Positions 24,509-31,496 of a stretch of 31,496 bases of DNA are shown here, in pieces. The position numbers were made by a program, and so were the translations under genes. The DNA comes from Ohtaekwangia sp966211525 (GTDB lineage: Bacteria > Bacteroidota > Bacteroidia > Cytophagales > Cyclobacteriaceae). The stretch is from the NCBI GenBank assembly GCA_966211525.1, contig CBIHOZ010000077.1, positions 1-31,496 of the forward strand, given 5' to 3'. Every line of letters starts with the position of its first letter. The first letter of the stretch is position 1. The notes beneath the pieces are model-generated. The model saw only the letters and a program-made list of their open reading frames with translations. It was not told the origin of the DNA and ran no database searches.

Positions 24509-24900
24509 ATGAAAACCATATTAATTCCCCGCCAGTACAAATGGATTGGGCTGGCTGTCTTTTGCTTTCTTTTGTCGGTTTGATCATTATCGGGATGTTG
24601 TATCCCGAAACCTGGGAACAGTCTGAACCAAGACGAAAGATTGCCAGCGTGCTGATGTTAGTAGGACTATTGTTGCTCGTGTTGTCGAAGGAGCGGGTAG
24701 AAGACGAATTTATAAATGATTGCAGGCTCAGGGCATTTCGTACTGCATTTCTGGCAGGTATTATCTATTTTATACTGGACTCCGCTGACCTGTTACAAGG
24801 TGCAGTGATCAAGAGCTCTTTTGGATTATTGATATTTGAAATCGGTATATATCTCATCATGTTCTATATTTCCAAAACCGGACTAAAGAATGGAGAATAG
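24509..24900 (+). pseudogene. Membrane protein partner of the XRE regulator, apparent frameshift near 24571
   Basis: An ATG at 24509 reads MKTILIPRQYKWIGLAVFCF then LLSV and a TGA at 24581. The N-terminus MKxxLxPxxYKxIG and first membrane helix are what I expect of the small membrane proteins paired with XRE genes in Bacteroidota. The frame that continues the protein is the next one: an uninterrupted run (24541-24900, 119 residues from its own ATG) reads LIIIGMLYPETWEQSE, a helix VLMLVGLLLLVL, SKERVEDEFINDCRLRA, and two further helices. Joining them needs one extra base near 24571, close to the T-runs in CTTTCTTTTG. The coding part 24541-24900 could still be expressed from its own ATG, but the first helix would then be altered to MDWAGCLLLSFVG. 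It overlaps the XRE gene by 11 bases. Confidence 0.7.
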
Positions 24901-25096
24901 AGTAAAGAAGTATCGTGAAGAAGCGGGTATTACTCAGGAAGGGCTGGCGCAACAGGCCGGTGTAAGCAGGCAAAGTATTATTTCTATAGAGAAGGGACAG
25001 TATGTACCTACCACGATATTAGCGCTTAAGATTTCAAAATTACTCAAGGTACCAGTAGAAGATCTTTTTGTGCTGGAAAAGAAAGATTGGAAGTAG
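24890..25096 (+). CDS. XRE-family helix-turn-helix regulator
   Basis: 68 residues, almost entirely one Cro/CI-type HTH: VKKYREEAGITQEGLAQQAGVSRQSII in the usual helix 1 to helix 3 order, then SIEKGQYVPTTILALKISKLLKVPVEDLF, the classic end of the domain, and a short basic tail EKKDWK. It has no ligand-binding domain. The start overlaps the upstream membrane-protein gene by 11 bases, so they are translationally coupled. It probably represses its own operon through the palindromes at 24474-24505, with the membrane protein possibly modulating it. Confidence 0.92.
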   Translation: MENRVKKYREEAGITQEGLAQQAGVSRQSIISIEKGQYVPTTILALKISKLLKVPVEDLFVLEKKDWK

Positions 25097-25143
25097 GAGA
25101 GGACGGTAATCTCTCCGTACTAAATTTATACTATAAATAGGTT

Positions 25144-25668
25144 ATGGAACATGATAAATATATAGTGCGAAACGCCCGTCCCGATGAGTTTTCATCTATA
25201 GGACAGCTGATGGTGCATACCTATTCGCAGCTGGATGGCTTTCCGAAAGAAGCAGAGCAGCCTGCATACTATACGATGTTAGCAAATGTAGGAAACCTTA
25301 CTCAAAAACCAGACACCGAACTCCTGGTCGCGGTGTCACCAGCGAACAAAGTTGTTGGAGCTGTAGTATACTTTAATGATATGAAGCAATACGGTTCCGG
25401 GGGAACAGCGACACAGGAGAAGAATGCAGCGGGTTTCAGGTTATTGGCTGTAAAAGATAATGTACGCGGTCAGGGTATCGGAAAACTTCTCACCGAGTCG
25501 TGCATCAATAAAGCCAGAGCGCGTGGCGTGTCGCAGGTCATTATTCATACGACCATGGCCATGCAGACAGCCTGGAAAATGTATGAACGTGCAGGTTTTA
25601 AACGATCTGCAGATCTTGATTTTACACAAGGAGACCTTTCGGTGTATGGCTTCCGGTTATTATTGTAG
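25144..25668 (+). CDS. GNAT-family N-acetyltransferase
   Basis: 174 residues. Predicted acetyl-CoA-dependent N-acetyltransferase. Motif A FRLLAVKDNVRGQGIGKLL contains the acetyl-CoA phosphate loop RGQGIG (108-113), preceded by the central strand LVAVSPANKVVGAVVYF and followed by VIIHTTMAMQTAWKMYERAGF, the typical C-terminal helix with the conserved Tyr and Phe. The start YIVRNARPDEFSSIGQLM is the usual first strand and helix. The gene follows the XRE gene by 47 bases on the same strand; a weak hairpin GGAGAG/CTCTCC (25096-25116) lies between. Substrate unknown. Confidence 0.9.
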   Translation: MEHDKYIVRNARPDEFSSIGQLMVHTYSQLDGFPKEAEQPAYYTMLANVGNLTQKPDTELLVAVSPANKVVGAVVYFNDMKQYGSGGTATQEKNAAGFRLLAVKDNVRGQGIGKLLTESCINKARARGVSQVIIHTTMAMQTAWKMYERAGFKRSADLDFTQGDLSVYGFRLLL

Positions 25669-25706
25669 TGTATTGATTATTTGAATCCTTTGTTATATTA
25701 ATAAAT

Positions 25707-25745
25707 ATCAAACTTTCAAAATTTACTGAAAGTTTGATAACTTTG
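25707..25745 (+). promoter_or_regulatory. Palindromic operator overlapping a -7 element upstream of the DUF2071 gene
   Basis: Perfect inverted repeat with 11-base arms ATCAAACTTTC (25707-25717) and GAAAGTTTGAT (25728-25738) and a 10-base AT-rich centre. The right arm runs directly into TAACTTTG (25738-25745), an exact TAnnTTTG. The repeat would cover the -33 to -7 region. The dyad size fits a dimeric TetR/AcrR-type repressor, but no such regulator is encoded in the window. Confidence 0.7.
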
Positions 25746-25792
25746 CGTGTTCGCTTCCGTATACAGCTATAGTCAACATCAAATTCCTACGT

Positions 25793-26500
25793 ATGGAACT
25801 ACCTGTATTAAGTGGAATGATTGCGCGCAGACTTCTGATCAACTACCGTGTAGATCCGAATGCGCTCCGAAAAATTTTACCGGATTCTCTAAAGCCAATT
25901 GTGATTGGTGGATATGCAAGTGCCGGTATATGCCTGCTTAAACTTCGTGATATAGGGTTGAAATATTCACCCGGTTTTCTGAAAATTGACTCTGAGAATG
26001 CGGCCCATCGTTTTCTCGTACAATGGCGTGAAGGCGGTCAGACTCGTTGTGGAGTATATATTCCCAGGAGGGACACTGACTCAAGACTAAATGTATGGCT
26101 GGCTGGAAAAGTTTTTTCGTGGCCGCACTACGAAGCACAATTCGACACGAAGGAGGACAACGGGCATTATTTTGTGAACGTGAGCAGCATTGATCACCGT
26201 ACAAATTTACAGGTTAAGGCAACAGAAGGAAATTCTTTTCCCTTTGATTCCATGTTCCGCTCGATTGATCATGCTTCCGAATGTTTTCAGGAATGTTCTA
26301 TAGGATATTCCCCATCCACAAAACCCGGACGCTTCAAACAAATTCAGTTGAAGACTCAAAGCTGGTCTGTTAAACCACTCAATATTCAGGAGCTATCATC
26401 AAGCTTCTTTGAAGACAAAGCTATATTTCCTCCCGGCACCATCACCTTCGACAACGCACTGCTCATGCAAAATATACCCCACGAATGGCATAGTATATAA
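25793..26500 (+). CDS. DUF2071 family protein
   Basis: 235 residues. The order MIARRLLINYRVDPNALRKILPDSLKP, GYASAGICLLKLRDIGLKY and ENAAHRFLVQWREGGQTRCGVYIPRRDTDSRL is that of DUF2071/YqjF-like proteins, related to the acetoacetate-decarboxylase-like fold. No enzymatic function is established for most members and I see no clear catalytic Lys. It has no signal peptide, so it is cytoplasmic. It is followed by the FAD oxidoreductase gene after a 69-base gap filled by a heptamer array, and both probably lie under the palindrome-controlled promoter at 25738. Confidence 0.85.
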   Translation: MELPVLSGMIARRLLINYRVDPNALRKILPDSLKPIVIGGYASAGICLLKLRDIGLKYSPGFLKIDSENAAHRFLVQWREGGQTRCGVYIPRRDTDSRLNVWLAGKVFSWPHYEAQFDTKEDNGHYFVNVSSIDHRTNLQVKATEGNSFPFDSMFRSIDHASECFQECSIGYSPSTKPGRFKQIQLKTQSWSVKPLNIQELSSSFFEDKAIFPPGTITFDNALLMQNIPHEWHSI

Positions 26501-26501
26501 G

Positions 26502-26565
26502 TGTGAATTGTGAATAGCTTGCTCTCTATTTCTCACGTCTTACTTCTTACTACTGACTTCTTACT
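26502..26565 (+). repeat. Second degenerate heptamer tandem array
   Basis: Two copies of TGTGAAT (26502-26515) are followed, after a less regular stretch, by five direct 7-nt units: TCTCACG, TCTTACT, TCTTACT, ACTGACT, TCTTACT (26531-26565). The array fills the leader of the next gene, leaving TAAA before its ATG at 26570, where a ribosome-binding site would normally be. Same 7-nt period as the structure at 13176-13354 but different unit sequences. Confidence 0.8.
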
Positions 26566-26569
26566 TAAA

Positions 26570-28048
26570 ATGATCCCAACCTACGACATCGCCATCATCG
26601 GAAGCGGCATTGCCGGCATGGCTACTGCACTCAGATTACAGGCAAAAGGATTTTCAACGGTTATTCTCGAAGCACACGGGCAACCCGGAGGCTGTGCCGG
26701 ATACTTTAAGCGAAAAGGATTTTCATTTGATGTAGGTGCCACTACATTAGTGGATTTTGGTACGGATGGTGTTGGAGGAGAACTGTTCAGAAGTACAAAT
26801 ATACCTTTGACGGAAGCAGATCTTCTTGACTATAAATTGTGGCTTCCCGATAGAGAGATTGTCATGCATCACGATAGGACACTATGGAATGCAGAACGTC
26901 TTGCAAAATTTGGCAATACACCTGATTACGTTGCTTTCTGGAAATTTCTTGATCATATAGCGCATGTTTTCTGGAATGCGAGTCGAAATGGCATCAAGCT
27001 TCCATTGCAAAGTATACATGACGTGCTCCGGTCCATACGTGCTGTTGGTGTGCAGAATATTTTAATGGCTCGGTACCTGCATTGGACATTGCTTGATGCA
27101 CTGAAGAAATTTAACCTCCAGGATGATGTTGTCCTGCGAAGCGCATTGGGTATGCTTGTGGAAGACACCGTACACAGCACAATTGATAAAGCTCCGCTGA
27201 TCAATGCAGCATTGGGTATAACGATACGCGGAGCGGGCCTTCAACGTGCGCACGGCGGCATGAAGGGTTTGTGGGAACACTTCATCGTGCACTATAAGAA
27301 AATGGGAGGCAGACTTGTTGTCGGCAATAAGGTTAACGAAGTAACGAAGCGCAATACTATATTTTACCTGCGCGGAACCAAAGGTATATTTCAAGCCAGG
27401 AAAGTAGTGAGCGCTATTCCCGCAGAGGCTACCTATTGCATTGTTCCGACTGGTATACAGAAGCGATTGGATTCATTCGTGAAGCGTGACCGTAAATCGT
27501 TAGGTGGTGCTATTGTCGTGTTCCTCGGTGTCCCGGAAGAAGAAGTTATCAGTGAGACAATGACACATCACCAACTGTTGCAGCATTATGATGAGCCGTT
27601 TGGAGACGGAAACAATATGTTTATATCAGTGTCCTCTCCAGGTGATATTCGAAGTGCGCCTTCGGGATTCCGCGCGGTGATGCTATCAACACATTGCTCG
27701 ATCAAAGCATGGGAGGGGCTGACGAACGAAGAGTATGAAACGAAGAAGACAGCCATCGGTAATCGTTTACTTGGTCTCGCAAGGAAAGTATATCCTGATC
27801 TTGGCAAGCGTGTAGTGGTGTATGAAGTTGGTACTCCGCGTACGTATCATAAATATACCGGGCGACCACAGGGTGCTGTCGGTGGCGTGCGACAGACATT
27901 TGAGAATTCAAACCTCAATGCGTTACCTCATAACATAGGCGCTGAGAATTTCTGGCTGGCTGGTGATAGCACATGGCCGGGTCTCGGTACGGTAGCATGC
28001 ATTTTGGGAAGCAGAATTGTTGCGGACCAGGTTGCTGACAGTTTTTGA
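26570..28048 (+). CDS. FAD-dependent oxidoreductase, phytoene desaturase (CrtI)-like
   Basis: 492 residues from the ATG at 26570; the frame is open to 26510 but those codons are the heptamer array. The N-terminal FAD-binding site is YDIAIIGSGIAGMATALRLQ with GSGIAG (11-16) and the ribose-binding Glu34, followed by QPGGCAGYFKRKGFSFDVGAT, which is typical of the CrtI/carotenoid isomerase group. The C-terminal FAD motif NFWLAGDSTWPGLGTVACILGSR is present and the length fits. Substrates in this family are carotenoids, retinoids or other polyunsaturated lipids; no carotenoid synthesis gene is nearby, so a specific name is not justified. Probably co-transcribed with the DUF2071 gene. Confidence 0.88.
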   Translation: MIPTYDIAIIGSGIAGMATALRLQAKGFSTVILEAHGQPGGCAGYFKRKGFSFDVGATTLVDFGTDGVGGELFRSTNIPLTEADLLDYKLWLPDREIVMHHDRTLWNAERLAKFGNTPDYVAFWKFLDHIAHVFWNASRNGIKLPLQSIHDVLRSIRAVGVQNILMARYLHWTLLDALKKFNLQDDVVLRSALGMLVEDTVHSTIDKAPLINAALGITIRGAGLQRAHGGMKGLWEHFIVHYKKMGGRLVVGNKVNEVTKRNTIFYLRGTKGIFQARKVVSAIPAEATYCIVPTGIQKRLDSFVKRDRKSLGGAIVVFLGVPEEEVISETMTHHQLLQHYDEPFGDGNNMFISVSSPGDIRSAPSGFRAVMLSTHCSIKAWEGLTNEEYETKKTAIGNRLLGLARKVYPDLGKRVVVYEVGTPRTYHKYTGRPQGAVGGVRQTFENSNLNALPHNIGAENFWLAGDSTWPGLGTVACILGSRIVADQVADSF

Positions 28049-28326
28049 AGTGTTCATGCTCAGGTAATGAATTGTCTCAAACAAGACGATATCTCTTATC
28101 GGATTTGAAGGTAGCCATACCGTTGTATTGTTGTTGATAGATGTACTCTTAAATAATCGTACCAATAACATTATTGTACTAATGGGCAAAATTATACTCA
28201 TTGTGGATCAGTTCAACTGACTACAGTTGTGTGGAACTATACTTTTCACGCAGATCATTTTGTTACCGCGTAAACTATGCATATTTTAACGAGATATATC
28301 TTAGGATATATAGCATAAGTTTACTT
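28049..28326. other. Intergenic region upstream of the type IX secretion cassette
   Basis: Contains a small hairpin CAACTG-ACTA-CAGTTG (28214-28229) flanked by AGTTC and GAACT, and a near-consensus -7 element TAAGTTTA just before the ATG at 28327. No T-run follows the hairpin. The frame that continues upstream to 28201 is not supported as coding because it would bury the signal peptide. Confidence 0.35.
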
Positions 28327-30063
28327 ATGAGCATTACTCTACCTACGCGCAGCCGATCACGATTGGCTCTCTGTGTCTTTATTTGTGAACAACAAAAGCT
28401 GTTGGGCAGGACGTTGTTGATCCTGACGACCATGTTGCTGTATTGTTCATGGCAAGCCAGTGCACAGTCGTGCAATTGTCCATCGGAGGACGATTGTAAT
28501 CCTTGTGCTGGCGGAATTTCACGTCTTACATTAAAATACACAGGCAGTAGCCATGCCGTTGTTTTTATTCGTGATGGTTCAGACGCTGTGTTTTGGGAGA
28601 CCATAAGACCTGGAGAAGTATTTACTGTCCAGGGAGAATCAAACGGAAAATTTTCAGACAACGAGATAGAGGTCTTCGTCAACGGTGGTTACCACACAGC
28701 GATACGTGTAAATTGTTCGCTGGAGTTTGACCCGAGTACACAATACGGTGCATTCACGATCGTGAGTGCGCGGAGCCGGAATGGTGGTAATCTGTGTTGT
28801 ACCTCGAACGTGGGTGATAGTGCAGCTCCCATTATAACGGGGTGTCCTAAGGACATCGAAGTCTCTGCGGGATCAACGTGTTCAGCGGTAGTAACATGGC
28901 CGGCACCGCAGGCAGCTGATTGCAACTTGAAAACCTTTACAAGTAACCGCTCCTCGGGAACGCGATTTTCCGTAGGAACCACGCGCGTTACCTATGTTGC
29001 TACAGATGCCAATAACAACAGTACCAGCTGCGGCTTTAATGTTGTCGTTCGTGACCGTGCAGCTCCGGTGGTATCAAAGTGTCCCGCTCAGGTTGTTGTA
29101 AAAGCCGATAACAATTGTAAAGCGAAAGTAAATTGGATACCTCCAAACTTTACAGACAACTGCAGCGCAGTGACAGTAACAAGTTCACATAATCCGGGTA
29201 GCGAGTTTTCAATCGGAACGACTGAAGTTACCTATACTGCAAAAGACGCAGACGGTAATCAGACACAATGTAAGTTCAATGTTGTTGTGAAGGATGAGAC
29301 AGCCCCGGTTGCAACGAGTAAGCTTGAAGATATACAGGTAACAACGCAGTCCGGTTGTAAGTCGTCAGCTTCCTGGATACCTCCGACTTTTACAGATTGT
29401 GGTGCTGTTACGCTGACATCTACACACAAGCCGGGAGATGAATTTACAACCGGATCCACTTCGGTAGTTTACACAGCCAAAGATGCAGACGGCAACACAA
29501 GTACCTATACATTTCGTGTAATCGTTAAGGATGTTGGATTACCCGTGATCACAGATTGCCCCGCTGACCTGATCGTATCGACCGCTGATCCGATGGGACA
29601 GGTTGTAGAGTGGCAAGAACCGTCCATCACCGATAACTGTTCGCAGCCAAAGCTTGATGTTAATCATCTATCGGGAAAACAATTTCCGTTAGGCAGTACG
29701 CAGGTGATCTACAGTGCCAGAGATGATGCCGGCAACACTGCAACGTGTAGCTTTACCGTTGTGGTTCGGTTGAGCGATGCAGCATTAACTATTCCGCAGA
29801 TCATAACACCAGACGGCAATGGCGATAACGATGAATGGCACATTGAAAATATAGACAAGTTCGAAGGCAATAAGGTAGTGGTTGTTGATCGATGGGGTGG
29901 TGTGATCTTTAACGCGCAAAATTATAATAATAACCACGTGGTCTGGAAAGGTACGGATGCCAATGGCAGACTGGTGCCCACCGGTACTTACTTTTTCACC
30001 ATATCGATTCGTTCAGGAGGTGCATGGGTGGAAAAGAAGGGATTCATCGAATTAATCCAATAG
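28327..30063 (+). CDS. HYR-repeat protein with type IX secretion C-terminal sorting domain
   Basis: 578 residues from the ATG at 28327. The signal peptide has a long basic n-region and core LLILTTMLLYCSWQASAQ (30-47). An N-terminal Cys-rich domain (49-160, with CNCPSEDDCNPC) is followed by four HYR (hyalin-like, Ig-fold) repeats at about 167-242, 246-322, 326-402 and 405-481, each with a VTYxAxDADGN-type strand. Residues about 487-578 are a gliding-motility-type (CHU_C, type B) sorting domain: IPQIITPDGNGDNDEWHIE, VVVVDRWGGVIF, GTYFFTI. The protein is expected to cross the outer membrane by type IX secretion, and the repeats suggest adhesion or matrix binding. Repeat 3 lacks the first and last cysteines seen in the others. 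It is 6 bases upstream of the PorP/SprF gene, its likely export or anchoring partner. Confidence 0.92.
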   Translation: MSITLPTRSRSRLALCVFICEQQKLLGRTLLILTTMLLYCSWQASAQSCNCPSEDDCNPCAGGISRLTLKYTGSSHAVVFIRDGSDAVFWETIRPGEVFTVQGESNGKFSDNEIEVFVNGGYHTAIRVNCSLEFDPSTQYGAFTIVSARSRNGGNLCCTSNVGDSAAPIITGCPKDIEVSAGSTCSAVVTWPAPQAADCNLKTFTSNRSSGTRFSVGTTRVTYVATDANNNSTSCGFNVVVRDRAAPVVSKCPAQVVVKADNNCKAKVNWIPPNFTDNCSAVTVTSSHNPGSEFSIGTTEVTYTAKDADGNQTQCKFNVVVKDETAPVATSKLEDIQVTTQSGCKSSASWIPPTFTDCGAVTLTSTHKPGDEFTTGSTSVVYTAKDADGNTSTYTFRVIVKDVGLPVITDCPADLIVSTADPMGQVVEWQEPSITDNCSQPKLDVNHLSGKQFPLGSTQVIYSARDDAGNTATCSFTVVVRLSDAALTIPQIITPDGNGDNDEWHIENIDKFEGNKVVVVDRWGGVIFNAQNYNNNHVVWKGTDANGRLVPTGTYFFTISIRSGGAWVEKKGFIELIQ

Positions 30064-30069
30064 CAGTAT

Positions 30070-31011
30070 ATGTTGAAAAGAAAGATATATACTATATACT
30101 GCTTCCGATACAGCCTGCTGGTCTGTTTGGTATATATTTTCATAGCGGCACCAGCTCAGCAGAAGGAACAGTTTACGCAATATATGTTTAATGGCCTAGT
30201 CCTGAACCCTGCACTGGCAGGAAGTGACGAAGCACTGAGTATAACTTTCCTGAACAGGCGTCAGTGGTCGGGAATAGAAGGAGCACCGGTAACACAAACT
30301 TTATCGGCTCACACGCCTTTTGCAAACGGGCGTACAGGCATAGGGTTGTATCTTGTAAATGACAAAATAGGTGTTCATAGAAACCAGAGTTTTCAGGGTA
30401 GTTATGCGTATCGCCTTCATGTTTCTGAAAAAGCATACCTCTCTATGGGGCTGCAAGCAGGATTAAATGCGCACCGATCAGATTATGCATCGCTTAGCAG
30501 TACTTCATCGCTGAACGATCCGAAAGTTGCTAACGGAACTATATCGAATACGGCTTTTAATGTAGGCGCAGGACTGTACTATAAAAGCGAACGTTTTGAT
30601 GTCGGGCTTTCGGTACCAGAAATAGTTCCTGAAAATATTTCATTGAATGATACAGCCCGTGTAGCGTGGCAACGAACTCAGTATTTTCTGTTTGGAAGAT
30701 ATAGTATACCGCTAAACGAAATCTTCGACTTCGAGCCAAGTGTGCTGATAAAGTATATGCGTGGCGTACCCGTTTCTTACGATGTTAATGCCTGTGTACT
30801 GATAAAGAAAGCGCTTATGCTGGGCTTGTCATATCGCAAACAGGAGTCCATTGATTTTTTATTGAAGGCCCGCGTCACCCCACAACTTCAGTTAGGGTAT
30901 GCGTATGATTACGGTACCGGCGAGGTTTCGCGGGCGGGCAACGGAGCACATGAACTTTTGATTAACTATATATTTAATTTTTCTACTGACAATGTGGCTT
31001 CGCCACGTTGA
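30070..31011 (+). CDS. PorP/SprF-family type IX secretion outer-membrane protein
   Basis: 313 residues. Signal peptide to about 29 (YSLLVCLVYIFIAAPAQ), then the family start QFTQYMFNGLVLNPALAGS (34-52) and ITFLNRRQWSGIEGAPVTQTLS (57-78). The rest is a membrane beta-barrel of alternating strands (GIGLYLVNDKIG, GSYAYRL, YLSMGLQAGL, FNVGAGLYYKSERFDVGLSVPEI, FLLKARVTPQLQLGYAYDYG). PorP/SprF proteins pair with large type B sorting-domain proteins, exactly the gene just upstream. The last six codons form the stem of a terminator (30991-31018), so the C-terminal sequence is shaped by that hairpin. Confidence 0.93.
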   Translation: MLKRKIYTIYCFRYSLLVCLVYIFIAAPAQQKEQFTQYMFNGLVLNPALAGSDEALSITFLNRRQWSGIEGAPVTQTLSAHTPFANGRTGIGLYLVNDKIGVHRNQSFQGSYAYRLHVSEKAYLSMGLQAGLNAHRSDYASLSSTSSLNDPKVANGTISNTAFNVGAGLYYKSERFDVGLSVPEIVPENISLNDTARVAWQRTQYFLFGRYSIPLNEIFDFEPSVLIKYMRGVPVSYDVNACVLIKKALMLGLSYRKQESIDFLLKARVTPQLQLGYAYDYGTGEVSRAGNGAHELLINYIFNFSTDNVASPR

Positions 31012-31018
31012 TTTTTTT
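30991..31018 (+). terminator. Terminator overlapping the 3' end of the PorP/SprF gene
   Basis: Stem AATGTGGC (30991-30998), loop TTC, return GCCACGTT (31002-31009) with one G-T pair, then a run of seven T (31012-31018). It lies inside the final codons and the stop, ahead of the next gene on the same strand, so it may limit read-through into the TPR gene. Confidence 0.75.
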
Positions 31019-31026
31019 ATTCCTTT

Positions 31027-31496
31027 ATGGATATACCGGTTAAGAGCAAGTATGGTATCCTGCTTTTTCTAACGATAATGTTGTCTCATCTGTCGTTGGC
31101 ACAGGAAACTGTATTCTCAATTTTTAAAACAAGTGCTGACAAGGCTGACGAATACTTCCGTGAGAAGAATTACAGAAAAGCGATTGATCTCTACAAAACA
31201 ACTCTAAAAAAGAGAAGTGATGATGAAATATACCTACAGATTGCGCGGTGTTACTTCTATCTGAATCGTCTTGCAGAAGCAGTACAATGGTATGGACAGC
31301 TGACTGAAAAAGAACAGGCGCTTCCGGTTGCTGATATGTATATATATGCGGAGTCTCTATCTGCCGCGAAGCAATACGATCGGGACGTTGAGTGGTATAC
31401 CATGTATCAGAAGAAGAACCCATCTGATCCTCTTATCATGCTGAAAATCTGGCAACTCCGGAATCGTGAATTCCTCTACGAAGACTCTATTCACTA
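31027..31496 (+). CDS. TPR-containing protein, start of a type IX secretion-associated protein (partial)
   Basis: An ATG at 31027 opens a frame that runs to the window edge without a stop (156 codons). It starts with a signal peptide, MDIPVKSKYGILLFLTIMLS then HLSLAQ, followed by TPR-like helices: ADKADEYFREKNYRKAIDLYKTTL, YLQIARCYFYLNRLAEAVQWYGQL and ADMYIYAESLSAAKQYDRDVEWY. Downstream of a sorting-domain protein and a PorP/SprF gene the usual third gene is a TPR protein with WD40-like (PD40) repeats and an OmpA domain, of the SprE/PorE type. This start fits that, but the defining C-terminal part is outside the window. Confidence 0.8.
   Translation, partial: MDIPVKSKYGILLFLTIMLSHLSLAQETVFSIFKTSADKADEYFREKNYRKAIDLYKTTLKKRSDDEIYLQIARCYFYLNRLAEAVQWYGQLTEKEQALPVADMYIYAESLSAAKQYDRDVEWYTMYQKKNPSDPLIMLKIWQLRNREFLYEDSIH

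Noticed and set aside
28275..28682. 135-residue minus-strand frame opposite the HYR protein start
   Set aside because: No motif; shadow of the signal peptide and N-terminal domain on the other strand.
1..31496. Treating the numerous TATA strings as promoters
   Set aside because: Bacteroidota primary sigma factor uses TTG/TAnnTTTG, and most TATA strings are inside genes.

Overview
The window comes from a Bacteroidota chromosome, most likely of the order Cytophagales. The evidence is a SusC/SusD pair, a PorP/SprF-type protein beside a gliding-motility-type C-terminal sorting domain protein (type IX secretion), frequent Bacteroidota lipoprotein signals, and promoters of the Bacteroidota form TTG-N18/19-TAnnTTTG. 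This assignment is inferred from gene families only. No tRNA, rRNA, transposase, integrase or CRISPR array was seen.

Layout. (1) 1-6700, all minus strand: a polysaccharide export and assembly operon. In transcription order it holds a Wzm-type ABC permease, a Wzt-type ATPase with a C-terminal glycan-binding extension, a family 2 glycosyltransferase, a glycosyltransferase-methyltransferase fusion, a polysaccharide deacetylase, and a second glycosyltransferase that meets an in-frame stop at the window edge. (2) 6944-9486, plus strand: a BON-domain protein with a strong terminator, a small unknown protein, and a secreted Gfo/Idh/MocA oxidoreductase preceded by two competing hairpins. (3) 9594-13175: a small helical protein (minus), then two overlapping lipoprotein genes (plus) of unknown function. 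(4) 13176-13354: a long imperfect inverted repeat built from degenerate 7-nt tandem units, filling the space between two convergent genes. (5) 13355-17223: a lipoprotein polysaccharide lyase (minus) divergent from a HelD-like helicase (plus). (6) 17337-22113, minus: a SusC/SusD operon with a recognisable promoter and a bidirectional terminator. (7) 22571-26500: an S41 peptidase, a NUDIX hydrolase (minus), a membrane protein plus XRE regulator operon with tandem palindromic operators, a GNAT acetyltransferase, and a DUF2071 protein behind an 11-bp-arm palindrome. (8) 26501-28048: a second heptamer array, then a CrtI/phytoene-desaturase-like oxidoreductase. (9) 28327-31496, plus: a type IX secretion cassette of a HYR-repeat sorting-domain protein, a PorP/SprF protein and the start of a TPR protein that leaves the window.

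How the genes fit together. Region 1 probably makes, modifies and exports a surface polysaccharide, with the fused methyltransferase a candidate chain-capping enzyme for recognition by the Wzt C-terminal domain. The polysaccharide lyase and SusCD suggest glycan use, but they are separated by the helicase and do not form a textbook locus.

Most unusual signals: heptamer tandem repeats at two unrelated intergenic sites, one folded as an inverted repeat; a window-wide excess of TATA/TATATA including inside genes; and three places where a reading frame looks broken by a single change (20-22, about 24571, about 24280), which may be real decay or assembly error.
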